Source of the DNA: Athripsodes cinereus
Lineage: Eukaryota > Arthropoda > Insecta > Trichoptera > Leptoceridae
Assembly (NCBI GenBank): GCA_947579605.1
Contig: OX388305.1
Location: 25,495,542-25,559,541, forward strand
Length of the DNA: 64,000 nucleotides
Direction of reading: 5' to 3'
Shown here: positions 13,001-24,598 of the stretch, in pieces
Position numbering within the stretch: the first letter of the stretch is position 1
Layout: every line of letters starts with the position of its first letter
Translations under genes and position numbers: made by a program
The notes under the pieces: generated by a model
Database searches by the model: none
What the model saw: the letters and a program-made list of their open reading frames with translations, nothing else
Told to the model about the DNA's origin: nothing

Positions 13001-13629
13001 GAGTAACAAGTTGAGATGAATCAATCAATTTATTTCTTAGGAAACCTTTCCACTGATTTTCAGTGTTCTGTAACTTTCTCAGCCAATAAGCAACATTGTA
13101 AGTCGCCTCAAGCAGATCCCCTCATCCAAACTCAAAACCATACATAAAACACTCCACATTATGGTTCATATATGTAATTATTATTGAGAATACTTATTTT
13201 TACCATCTTTATCTCAGAAATAACTGTTAGGATGTGACCAAGATTTTGAACGCTTCATTTTAATATCTGTTTCCTTATATTTTTAAATTTATGGCTATTG
13301 TAATTTAAAAAAAATATATCAGATATTGTCTAGTCCAACATAATATTCAATTTATAAAGAAAATAAAAATGTTTTTAGTACACTTGTGGTTTATTATGTC
13401 ACTGATCAGTACATAATGATCATATAAAAAAAAACAAATGTAAATAGAATTTCAATCAAAACTAATGTTTCGATTTGATTGTATCAACAGCCTTTCTACA
13501 TAAATTGTGTAGAAATTGAGAGTAATAGCACAAATTCCATAAAATTCAGCAGTTAAAGACAAAAATGTTTAACTTATCAAAATTTTGTATCACATATTGT
13601 ATAAATAGTGGAGTAGTTATCAATGTATC
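10056..13629. other. Convergent intergenic region, SUN and TTC39 3' ends
   Basis: This AT-rich region lies between two convergent genes. A polyadenylation signal AATAAA at 10151 lies 96 bases past the SUN stop. On the other side TTTATT at about 13390 (AATAAA on -) could serve the TTC39 gene. A decayed family A SINE on - lies at 11365-11495 (CATCACGGCATCTCCTAC ... ACATTCAGGATGGG). Short open frames at 10960 and 12722 show no family resemblance and I do not call them genes. Confidence 0.5.
10151..10156 (+). terminator. Polyadenylation signal, SUN gene
   Basis: The canonical AATAAA lies 96 bases after the SUN stop codon, the first such hexamer on + after the stop. Actual use is not shown. Confidence 0.45.
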
Positions 13630-16600
13630 TTAAGCCTTACCATTTCTTCTTTCCGCTTCATATTTTTGAACACTTTTCAGCGTGTTACTAATTCTTACAT
13701 TCAATCGTTGCTCAAAATCAAACTCTTTGTATTGTGTCTGTGATTTCATAAGTAACATCTTACCCTCTGATCTTGTCTGAAAATATAAAATCAATTATAT
13801 TACCCGTACACCTCCAAACATAATACCTGCCTCATTAAATAATACATATACAGTATATCATCAACCATTTTATTTACAATCTAGTAATGGATTATGTAAA
13901 TATTAAATGAAATATCTGAAACAATATTTGTTAACCGCAGTTTGTTTAATACTTCATTGTAAATTTATCGAGCAAGAGTTACTAACAAATTATTTGTTCT
14001 ATGGAGTCTAAATTGTAAAATGTGTATCTATATAAAATAAAATCTACTAATAGAAATTGCAGAGGATATAAAACATTTAAAAGATGAATAATAGAAAAAC
14101 TAATAAATTTGATCTCTATATACAGTCTTACTAGTGCATTAATAATGAATTACCAATATTCTTACAATATGAACATGTTTCATTGAATGAATTGCAAATG
14201 TGACCCCTTCCGAACACGCAAGCACTACTGTATTACGGAAGTAGCATTATTTATATTAAAGTTTGTATCACTCATATAAAATAAAACAATAAGAAAGTAC
14301 AAATTACTCACATTCTCATTCCTCAATAATAACAAAGCTAGTTCATATTGAGCAAAAGCAGATATATGAACATCTTCTACACAACTGGATCTAATAAATA
14401 GGCACTTTCTAAAGGCATCAACTGCATCATTTAACAATGAATGATGAGTTGTATTGTCATGTTGTGTTCCATTGTTGTCATTGGTACTGTTTATTTTAAT
14501 TTGATTATATAAAATAACAGAAGCTGCTCCTTTGAACAGCCAACCAATACCAACCATAGGTTCATGTTTCAGGCTATCTTCACCGTCACTTGGAGTACAA
14601 ACTAAAAAATATGCATATTGTATAATGTGTCTGCTAAAAAAATAATTTAAATACATTGAAATGAATAAAATATACCTATTTTATGCTTTTTAGTGAATAG
14701 GGTGTTAATTTGAAACTTTTTGATATAAATGGAGTAGGTAATGAGAATATACCAAGTAAATCAACAGCATATAAAGGAAGGGAGAAATCATGTCTTACGC
14801 CTGACGAGTCGTAGTAAATGATAAATAATAAACTTTCCTACCTTGAATAATAGTCATTAATTGATCTGAACTGCAACTGGGAAATGTGTTCCACAAATAC
14901 AACATTTCAAAGCAATACAGTTGCCAGTATAATTGATCATTTACCCAATCTTGATTATCCATACTTGGATCTGGTAACTTTATCACTCTATTCCTAATGT
15001 ACTTGTCAATTAAGGCAACCTTCAAAATAAAGTAAATATAAAAAAAATATTAAGTAAAGTAAAAAAAAGTTCAGAAGGTAAGCATTTACCGTTAAATCTA
15101 AGAAATCTTTCATTAAGACATTTATATTTTACTTATATTATTTTTAAACATAAAAATAATTACCTTATTATTCGACTTTTCCAATAATCTTGCTGTTTCC
15201 TTCTTCCCTTGCAATATATAGGAAGTATTTCCACTGGCACCAGCATTTATAGTAGCCATGTAAGAGTAGAAACTCTTGGACCACTTGCTTTGATGTTTTA
15301 GTTGTAGGAAACATTCATGTGCTCGCTGGTAGTCCAGTACCAATAAGTGACACCAGCCTACTTCGTGTAAACCTGAAACACAAATGGCAAACAGTATACT
15401 AACTTTCAAATTAATCACAATGCAGCGAGAAATTATTCCTGTGCACTTATTTATATTACTGATATTGCATAATAATAATAATAATAAAAAAACTTTATTG
15501 CACAAAAAATCAACACATGAAAATATTCAATTTAACTACACAAATAAATTTTGTGCAATGGGCGAGTTTATCGCAGAAGCGCAATATCTTCCAACTAACC
15601 CATAATAATAATCTGTTTTGATGAAACAATTAAGGAATTTATGAAACATTTTAAATTCCTATACATAGCAAAATGTAATTGTGGCGATGAGGGGAGGGTG
15701 GGAGAGTAAGTATTATGTGTTTATATCAAATTACAAAATCGTGAAAACTGAGATTACAATAAAAAGTTCACACAGTTGTCACAAAAAATAATAAGATGCT
15801 GTCCTCCCACCTTCCCAGATTATATTTCTCAGAAATGAATCTCACATATTATTGGATAATAATTTCCTTAGAATACCTAATAGTTTGACATCTGTGATTG
15901 TTGCGTTGGCTACAGAACGTTCATAAGCTTCAATCGCACCTTGGATATTGGGCTAAAAAATCACAAGAGAATAATCTTTAACAATGTAAATAAAATTGTA
16001 CATAAAATTACTATATTGATATTTTAATGCCACAACGACTTACTTTGATTCTTTCAACTCTGCCTAGGAAAAACAAAAATAAGGCTGAATCTTTGAACTC
16101 TTTTTCTTCTCGTAATATTAGTGTTGCTTCCTTTATACTCAAAGCTATTGCATCACCATCCAAGGTGAAAAATGGTCGAACTATTGTGTGATACCACAGA
16201 AGTGCCAAACTGAAAATGCCATTAGAGATTTACAAATTATTGCTACATATAAAGAGAATTAACTGTAATATTTATTGTCAATTGAGTTTCACAACGTACG
16301 ATGCGAGCGGTGCCCTCATATCTGTGCCTTTTCTGGAATATGTAAGACTTTCTACAGCTACACTCTGGTCTCCTTCAAACCCCAACATATTCACCCATCT
16401 AAGTATGTATGGGGGAGCTAGTGACACACACAACCTGAATATTCCATAGCCAAAACATACTGCAGACATAAGTCTTAGTACCGCTTCAGGATCTATGGTC
16501 TCCCAACTGTAATAATACAAATAAAACTTAGTAAAATAATTCACCTAATCATTTGCGTATTTATTTATATTTTATTTTGGAGACACAAACAGAAAATTGA

Positions 16601-18357
16601 CAAAATAGACATAAAAAGTAAAAACAACATATTAACATAGCCAGGTCAAGTCTCCAACTAAGTGCGTCCGCAGCATGCATACATATGTAAATGTAAACGA
16701 AAGAATAAAAAAAATATATTAATTAAAGAAAAACAGTGTGCATTCACTACAAGCTCAGTACAAACTGGACCAACACCCAAAACAAGCACTGATCTACATA
16801 AACAGTCACATGACACAATAAATAAGTTTAGCCATCCCAAGACTAAAAATTAAGTTACATTAGTACATCAAAAAAGGTCAATCTCCAAAAACACTTTCAT
16901 GGTGACATGTCTTTTTCCTATTGAGATTGGTGTGGCCAAAAGCTGTTTTCATCTCAATATAAGATGTGTTTTTTAATAATATGTAACTATAATTCTCTAA
17001 TAAACATACATTACAATACATATTTGAACTCACTTTTCTATGTAATCCTTTTTGAAGCCAATTAGAGATGTTGCACTTTCATAAATAGCTGAACTAAAAC
17101 TATTGATTGAGGAAAACAATGAAACTGATTTTCTCATATGTTCACTATGACAGTTGTTCAAAGAACCATCACTACTATAAGAACCATTTAGAGAATGTGG
17201 ACGGAAAGAGGAAGAATGATCACACAGACTGTGAATACTTGATGAACTTTGGGACCGGTCACTTTCATTTTCTGCATCATAAAATGTATCTTCTTCATTT
17301 ACTTTTCCATTGATGCGCCTCTTGCTTCTCTCTTTCTTCCTTGTTATACTAGAGAAATCTGCTATAGTTTTGCTAGAACACGAATAGAATCCTTGTGTTA
17401 CAAAAGAAGTTTTACTTTTAATTGCAGTAGAGTCTAAATTTGAAGCATTATTATTGCTTCTATAATCTTCTGGATTCACTTTAATTTGATCATCATTCCC
17501 TTCATTTTGTGAAATGCTCCAAGAACTATTTGAATTAATTGGTGGTGATGAGCTATCAGTTGCCAATGCAATATGTTCATCACACTGAGATAAACCTAAA
17601 ATGTATAAATAAGAACATAAGAAAAATACAGCAGTGGTGTTATAATATTATCCAACCTATAATGTAGAAGGGATTATTTAATATCATACCTGAAGCAGAA
17701 TAACCAAATATTTTTTTATGCAATAAAGAAAGCTGTTCATAGGTGTGCTGGTATATCTTCCAAGCTTTTCTTAGAGTCCATCCACCCTTCATATAGGAAG
17801 TGAAATCATTCCGTAGGAAAGTTAAGAAAGATTGGCAAACTAAAGAGTCAGCGAGGACTATCTTCTCCTCTAGCAAGTGTTCCAAAGATTTATTATTTTG
17901 GTCTTGTGTATAAAATAGTTTATTTTTTATGGACTTCATCCATCCCATTTGAGATACACACTGTTCTTCTATTTTCTTAATTTCCAAGATTGCTTCAGAA
18001 ACTTTGGTATCATCAAAACACATTAAGGCATTCTGGAATCAATAAAAAAATCAATACCTACCACGAAATAAAATAGTACTCTTTTCTATAATTGGGCATT
18101 ACCCATGACTTTTCCAACACATGTTAAGTTCTTGGTTCTGTGCAGTGGTATTAAAATACATAATAGGTATCTAAAAGAAAATAATAATATGAGTGTAAAG
18201 CACTTACAAGAAAAGTGACGTAACATATTCCTGCTGTCATGTGGATGTTTCCAGGGTCTTTATTGAAGAGTTCTTCAGCTTCCTGATTTTTATCATTTAG
18301 TAATAGATTTATACCCCTCCTCGCTGCCATCCAACTGGGCTCCTCAGAACAATCCAT
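13630..18357 (-). CDS. TTC39: TTC39/IML2-family tetratricopeptide protein, 10 exons
   Basis: Exons in transcript order are 18357-18208, 18032-17690, 17595-17034, 16506-16300, 16209-16044, 15952-15877, 15372-15164, 15019-14842, 14601-14312 and 13776-13630. All are GT/AG and in phase, giving 775 residues. The start MDCSEEPSWMAARRGINLLL and the following helix about filling an intracellular load are typical of the family. So are the block with SWETIDPEAVLRLMSA/CFGYGIFRL and the later TPR helices (AIEAYERSV, LHEVGWCHLLVLDYQRAHEC, AFAQYELALLLLRNEN). Exon 3 (187 residues) is a Ser/Asn-rich, low-complexity insert that I would not expect in the core fold, and it makes the protein longer than the roughly 600 residues usual for TTC39A-C. 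TTC39 proteins are scaffold-like TPR proteins; mammalian TTC39B is linked to LXR turnover. The precise role in this organism is unknown. It ends in a basic tail (KYEAERRNGKA). Confidence 0.88.
15462..15690 (+). repeat. Family C repeat with G-rich module in a TTC39 intron
   Basis: An (ATA)n stretch precedes a unit ending GGGCGAGTTTATCGCAGAAG ... CCAACTAACCCA. The unit also occurs at 62380-62515 (+) and 21590-21725 (-), with a partial copy at 22435-22550. Behind it (15640-15690) comes a diverged AAATTCCTATAC ... GGCGATGAGGGG module like those inside the hAT elements downstream. Confidence 0.55.
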
Positions 18358-18774
18358 AGCGCAGAATTATGATAGGTATTTTTCAATTTCACATGATCCA
18401 AATGCTTTCAAAATACATACATATTTTAACGCAACCACTTTTAGCACCATGACGCACACATCACATCCAAATTTAAAAAAAAATATACAAAACACTATGT
18501 GCCAAGGCACATTGTTATGAATAGCACTGTTATTGATTTGCTTCATGAGGCGCGTACATTTTAAATCCAAAAGGGGTGAAACCTAAACTCCCCCGATTTC
18601 ATAAGTGGTTGATCAAATGTTGCCTCTACATAGAAAGGTCCCAATGTATAGGAAAAATAAAAACATTCTTGACCCAATGATACAATCTTTTTACAGAAAT
18701 CCAATTTATAAATTTATGTACTTAAGTATATTTATTATTCTATGAATTTACATGGAATTTACTAGAGTCGGGGG
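18358..18774. promoter_or_regulatory. Upstream region of the TTC39 gene
   Basis: About 400 bases separate the TTC39 start codon from a hAT MITE, so the TTC39 promoter and 5' UTR are probably here. No core promoter motif stands out. There is nothing coding. Confidence 0.3.
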
Positions 18775-19322
18775 CAGTGTGACCAGATTTGGTAGTTTCC
18801 TACTTTTTTGGTAGTTTTTGAGGCTTTGGCAAGAATGTTTAGTAGTTTTTATTTCTTTGGTAGTTTTTGGTAGTTTTTTAGTAGTTTTTGGTAGTTTTTT
18901 GGTAGTTTTTGTATTTAGTCGGTAATTGGTAGATAAAGTATCGGGTAGGTACTTGGGAAAAGAAGTACCCGAAAAATAATTGTCGGTACAAATACCGGGT
19001 ACATAATAGAAAAAGGTACTGCGAGAAAATATTGTTGAAGAAAACCGAGGAGTTTTTGAAATACTTCAAATTCCTATACCATTTTGAAAATTTGGCGACG
19101 GGGGGGGGGTAGAAATTTAAGCGAGTAACAAAGTATCCGAAAAGTAACAACAGTGTCGGTACAAATACCCGGTAGGTTGTAGAAAAAGGTACTGTGATAA
19201 AATATTGTTTAAGAAAACCGAGGAGTTTTTGAAATACTTCAAATTCCTATACCATTTTAAGAATTTAGTAGTTTTTGACTTCCCCATTTAGTAGTTTTTG
19301 AAAATAAAATCTGGTCACACTG
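18775..19322. mobile_element. hAT-type non-autonomous element with 8-bp TSD
   Basis: Terminal inverted repeats CAGTGTGACCAGATTT and AAATCTGGTCACACTG bound 548 bp. An identical 8-bp target duplication GTCGGGGG lies directly on each side (18767-18774 and 19323-19330). The interior contains tandem TTTTTGGTAGT units (about 18790-18915), a G9-10 run near 19100 and no ORF of note. The ends and the 8-bp TSD are diagnostic for hAT. Related pieces occur at 35020-35706 and 56930-57210. Confidence 0.92.
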
Positions 19323-19559
19323 GTCGGGGGTTTACTATTACTTGACGTACTGCCGAACACGTGATGTTCTGAAGTAGGTGGTGGTTAAAATAAATAAATT
19401 TAATTTTCCTTTTATAGTTATTAATCATAAAAAACGCCTAGTAAGATAATTTATACCATGGGCGCTATTCATGATATTTTTTATTCTAAAATTAATATTG
19501 GAGAATGAAATCTATAGAAAATCATGTCAGGTTAGTTTCCGGTTGGATTCTAGTTAGAG

Positions 19560-21267
19560 CAAGGGTGGCCAACCCGCGGCCCGCGGGCCGCATGCGGCCT
19601 GTTGGGTGTCTACGTGGCGTATTTTGAAAGTATACAATGCCATTACGCATTCATAGTGTTCTGGCACTGTATGTTTTCAAATTGTGTAACAAAAAATTGT
19701 CTCAGAAAATATACACGATTTCTGCGTAATTGTCGTGTATACCTACTTTCTGACGCTGATTCAGTGAAGCATATTTTGAAAGTATACAACGCCATTACGC
19801 ACAGGTTGGGACTTCTCGCGTATAGTTTCAAATTTTAATAAGCATAAATATTTTTAAAAACTATTTAAAAAAAAAACATGGTTATCGTGTATATAAAAAT
19901 ATTTTTATAATATTTTTTTTATAATAATTTATGAATACTCGTATTTTTAATTTGAAACTAAACAATGAACAAAAATATTTTTATTATATAAAAGAAACAC
20001 AAATTTTTAAATACTTAATTGCTACTTTAAAAAGACGCCAGTCAAATAATAATAAAAATATTTATTTATTTAAGTACGTTTACAATTATTTTCTCTTTTA
20101 CATGTTGACAAATTTAAAAAATTATAACAACAACAAGTAAATCCAAAATAACAAAAATACAATAACAAAAATAAAAAACAACACGTAAAAAATAATAAAA
20201 ACAATAGACCATTAAAGGATGACGTCACAGAAAAATCATTGAGGGGCATCAGGCATCCCAACACAACAGACGATTACGGTGTAATATTAGGTGGAACGCC
20301 TAAACAATACCTAATAATCAAAAAAACTGCCAGTGTCGATTTTGTTATTATTTTGTCGTCTGACTTTCTTTTATTTCTCTTATGGCATAACATCCTACAA
20401 GGATAATTTGCGCAATCTAACTGTTTGCCCCCCAAGCAAAAGCAAATCCATAGACAAGACCACGTGACCTTTAATGGTCTATTATACCTATATGAAAAAA
20501 GAGAAAGCAACAAATCAAAATGGCTACTTGGAAACTAGTCGCGTATAGATTCTAAGAACGTTGCCTTGTGTAGCGCTTAGAAAATGTACACGATTATTCA
20601 GCAATGGAAACTTGTGCAGTATGTTTTCCGCACAAATTTTAGTGTTCGTTATTGGAAAATATACACGATAAGAGCGTAATAACGATGTATAGTTTCTAAA
20701 AATATTTATGCTTATTACTACTTGAAACTATACGCGAGCAGTCCCAACCTGTGCGTAATGGCATTGTATACTTTCAAAATACGCGCCTACGTGCGGCCCG
20801 CGAGAGACAATGAAAAGCATTAGGTACAGCAAAAAAAACTTTTCGCTGTCATTGTACGTAAACAGTAAACAATCAAGCCAATAATAAAATTTAACACAAA
20901 AATACAAACACATAGAAATTCTATGACACAAATATACAAAAAAGGGAATAGGTACCTATTGACCACGTCGAATCGTGGATGAAAAATTATACACTTTAAT
21001 TTTATCATAGTCGGAAAAAGTACCCGCTACTTTTTTGAAAGAGGTATTTTGGAAAAAATATTCTTTGAGAAAATCGAAGAATTTTGTAACATCTCAAATT
21101 CCTATGCCATTTTGAAAATTTGGCGACGGGGGGGGGGGGGAGTAGAAATTTTAAGATGAAGTAAAATTATCAAATGTTCCATACATGGAGTACATTGTTG
21201 TGCGGCCCGGTAAGAAATCTCATTCTGAAATTTTTGGCCCTGCTGCTGAAAAGGTTGGCCACCCATG
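19560..21267. mobile_element. 1.7-kb hAT-type non-autonomous element
   Basis: The ends are CAAGGGTGGCCAAC (left) and GTTGGCCACCCATG (right), with an exact 8-bp duplication AGTTAGAG at 19552-19559 and 21268-21275. The interior has a CG-rich subterminal block (CCGCGGCCCGCGGGCCGC), several copies of a TTTTGAAAGTATACAA(T/C)GCC block in both orientations (19622, 19773 and, inverted, 20764), a nested inverted-repeat insertion at 20203-20483 and a poly-G module at about 21098-21155. No transposase frame is present, so it needs a hAT transposase in trans. Confidence 0.9.
20203..20483. mobile_element. MITE nested in the 1.7-kb hAT element
   Basis: The inverted ends AATAGACCATTAAAGG (20203-20218) and CCTTTAATGGTCTATT (20468-20483) enclose about 250 bp without coding potential. 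TA steps at both ends (ATAGACC / GGTCTAT) leave a TA-duplicating mariner-like MITE possible, but the superfamily is not fixed. Confidence 0.65.
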
Positions 21268-21589
21268 AGTTAGAGTATACATTATTGGTACAGACGGTAT
21301 AATTCAGCATGTCATATCATCAGCAATCTCTTTCAATTTTTTTGAAAATATTTCTGAGGCTTTCACGACCGGAGTTTTGGACAAACCATGTCTCAGTCCT
21401 GAAAATAAATCGTCTGAATTGTATTTTTGTCTATAAATAAATATATTTGACGCAGTCAATGGTCAGCACAAAGTCATGGCCAACCGTCACGCTGTCACGC
21501 ATTTTGCACGACAGCCTCTCAACAGGCAGTAGTCGTCAAAAAATTAATAAAACGGGTATAAATAAGAATAAAAGAGTAGTTATATTAGG

Positions 21590-21725
21590 TTAGTTGGAAG
21601 AGATCGCGCCTTTGCGATAAACTCGCCCTCTGTAGAATGATTGTATTTAATTTGAATGTAGGTTGTATACCTTCTATGAATTTGTATGCTATCAATGTAC
21701 CTACAGTAAAGAATGAATAAATAAA
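21590..21725 (-). repeat. Family C repeat copy
   Basis: GTTAGTTGGAAGAGATCGCG ... CGCCCTCTGTAGAATG ... GAATAAATAAAT is the reverse complement of the unit at 62380-62515. In this orientation it ends in an AATAAAT run, like the 3' end of a retroposon. Confidence 0.65.
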
Positions 21726-21783
21726 TTAATTACCCAATATAAAATCTGTATTATTTCTATTTAAAAAGGATGAAATCTTAATA

Positions 21784-22417
21784 CAGTAGAAGTCCGATAA
21801 TCCGGCACGTTCGGGACCGGCTCGGTGCCGGATCATCGAAAATTCCGGTCTATCGGGCGGTAATTATAAGAACAATTACAAGCGAGGGGTCGTGGGTTCG
21901 ATCCTCAGACTAGGCAAAAATAGTAATGTCCATTTTCTGAGCTAATTCTATGTGTACGAGTCATCTATAGTAGTTTAAAACTTAATTTCAAGAACAATTA
22001 GGTTAATACCTAATTAAACTACAAATACAGTGTGCAAATACATACAACAAAGTTTATTTTACATTTCATATAATGTATGTACACGTACTGTAAAACATAT
22101 TTCACTTAGATTTAAAAAAAAGTCACGAATGGCTTTTTGTTTTCTTGACTTTTGGCGTTTAGTATAAAATTTATTTCTAATGATAATTATGGAAATCAAT
22201 AATTTCTGAAGCACTGTAGCTAGTACTAGCCTCAGCAAAAGAGATAAACTTATTTACCGAGCGCTTCCGGATGATCCCGAAAACTTCCGAATAGCTCTCG
22301 AGCGTTTTTATTTGCTTTAAAGACACACAAAAAAACAAATTTTTACAATTTTCCGGAGCGATGCCGGACTATCGGGCATTCCGGACTGTTGGATGCCGGA
22401 CTAATGGACTTCTACTG
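21784..22417. mobile_element. 634-bp Tigger/mariner-type MITE with nested SINE-like piece
   Basis: TA flanks both ends (21782-21783, 22418-22419). The ends are CAGTAGAAGTCCGATAATCC and GGACTAATGGACTTCTACTG by pattern (the right end reads GGACTTCTACTG). Subterminal CCGGA words repeat on both sides. Around 21870-21930 a different piece with a B-box-like GGGTTCGATCCTC looks like an inserted tRNA-derived SINE fragment. There is no transposase. Confidence 0.8.
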
Positions 22418-23444
22418 TATGATATTTAAAATTTTCTAATTTATTTATTTCTTTTATTCCTCACTGTGCATTGGTTACAATACCTAATACAAATCAAAAC
22501 AAAGTATCATAAAAATATCAGTTGTACAATTCAATGTACAGAGGGTGAGTTTTTTTCAAATTCCTGTACCAAATAAAAAATGTGACAACGGCAGAGGTAG
22601 AATTTTGAAAGGTCTTGTACTTTCTCCCTGCAGTTGGTTTGAAATAAAATTAATACATCATGATATTAAGTTCTGTTCCCGACCAACAAATGGTGGCAGT
22701 GTGCATTATAGAAGATTAATAATGTACTGTGTGCATTAGTTCCTTTTAATACCAATAGATAACATTAGTGTATGACCATATGGTAATTAAATTTTCTTGA
22801 ATCAACTGACGACACTATCATTAGTTTCCCTTTCCTTAGTGTTAGTTCTTTTTTCTACCAACAGAAGACACTAGTGTGCATTAATTTTTTCCTAGAAATT
22901 ACTACTACATGGTGTACCATCATGGCATATCCCAGAAGTGGGGTAACCAGCAGAAATTTATCTCAAAAATCTAGTTTAACCACATGTAAGTTGGTCAATT
23001 TGCTTAAGAGCTGCACTCCATGAAGACAGGGACCAGATTCACATGGGGCTCTAAGCCATAAATTCCAGACCCATGATGGCATTTCCCAATATGAGTTAGC
23101 CAGTGGACTAATTATTTGTAATAAAGATGGTTGTCTTCCTCTTAACTTATGTCACACAAAATAAAATATTTAGGATGGGGTTACTGCTTAATCGAAGATG
23201 TTAAACGTGTGGATACAACGATAATATAATTAATAATTTAGAAATAATTAAAACACTTATATTTTCACTATATTTATTTAAACTCTAACGTTTTCGCCCA
23301 CTTCAATGGGCATTCTCAAGAGTACTGAATCAGTATAATGTCCTTTACAAAAATTGAAGGTGGTCACAGAGGGGGGAGTGGGGTAAAATATAACAGTGTT
23401 TTAAATTTAAGCACTTATAAGATATTAAGAGTTATAATATATTT
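22418..23444. other. Intergenic, decayed repeats only
   Basis: A partial family C unit lies at 22435-22550, directly followed by an AAATTCCTGTACC module. At 22912-23060 there is a decayed family A SINE on - (ACCATCATGGCATATCCC ... GGGGTAACCAGCAG). No gene. Confidence 0.5.
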
Positions 23445-23692
23445 ATCCCGTGGAGCACCCGGTAAAGAATTGGTCTCCCACTCTTCTGCGTAAGTTTTCG
23501 AGTGTCCTGTAAAAGGCAGGTGTTCGAAAAAAATAAGACATTTTACATCTTAAATTCAGCGTTGAGGTTTGCCACCCATCCTGAATGTCTTGATTTTATA
23601 CTGGCACAAAGAGGACAGTTTGTATGTTTCTTGCATACAGCTGATCTGCTGGCTACCCCACTTGTGGGATATGCCGTGATGGTATAGTAGTA
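23445..23692 (+). repeat. SINE family A, near full-length copy
   Basis: The copy runs from CCCGTGGAGCACCCGGTAAA through GTAAGTTTTCGAGTGTCC, GCGTTGAGGTTTGCCACCC, ATCCTGAATGTCTTGATTT and GGCTACCCCACTTGTGGG to CGTGATGGTATAGTAGTAG. Other copies are at 42684-42925, 34586-34660 (5' part), 55735-55872 (3' part), and on - at 9340, 11365 and 57370. The 3' 45 bases match the 3' end of LINE family 1 (34186-34232). Confidence 0.75.
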
Positions 23693-23737
23693 GTAATATA
23701 TTTATTACTGAGGATGGACGTAGGTCCGAAAAGCTTT

Positions 23738-23740
<3 letters not shown>

Positions 23741-23769
<29 letters not shown>
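23741..23769. repeat. (AAT)n microsatellite
   Basis: About nine uninterrupted AAT/ATA triplets directly follow the tail of the family A SINE region. Confidence 0.9.
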
Positions 23770-24598
23770 CTGGACAATTTATTGAGCGCCGTTTTGTGGT
23801 ACAAACCACCGCAAGGGCGCATTTTCAGTTTTTTTTTAAATTTAATTTTTGTTATTTATCAAATTTTAATATATTTTATGAATTTAATTTAACTATTAAA
23901 AATAATTAATGTATTTCTAACTGTCACAAATTTGAAATATGAAACAATTATGTGAGTTCTAATTGTAGGTATTATTATTATTGTCACAAATTTTATCCAC
24001 TAGTTCATTTGTTTTTAAATTTGTAATTTTTAATTAGTTTGAAAGTAATTTAACACTTGAAAAACAATTATCCTTATTAAACTATTGAAACTAAAAACAC
24101 TGTATTAAAATTTTGTTATTTTGAATCATTATTAGACAATATTTTAATTTTTAAAAATGAGACGTCAGAGGTTTCAGGCAGCCACTACGGGCGCCATCCA
24201 CCGACAAAGTCAATATATTAATTAGTGAAAGTTATACAGTGTTTCATTTTTTATTTTTATTACCTAAATTTAAAAATGAGCTTTCATAGTGTTACCTCTT
24301 CAAAAATAGAAACAGTGTTTTAATTATTTCTAAATTATTAAATATGAATTTTCACAGTGTGAACACAAACACCCTTCAACAAATAATATAATTATGTTAA
24401 TCCATACATACAAAAAAGACAAGTAAAATTAATGTACCTATTACAAGAGAAGCAGGAAAATGGAGAAACAAATACAGAAATAAAACCAATTCGCATTGAA
24501 TAAAATAGTATATTTGTACTATTTAAAAAAAATATGTACAACTTATTTTGAGATGTACTTTTGGTAACTTATGTATAGTGTTAGTAACAATAATTTTA
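23770..24598. other. Intergenic, downstream of the Maf gene
   Basis: AT-rich, with no supported gene. The Maf 3' UTR (minus strand) probably occupies the right part; no certain AATAAA on - was found close to the stop. Confidence 0.4.
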
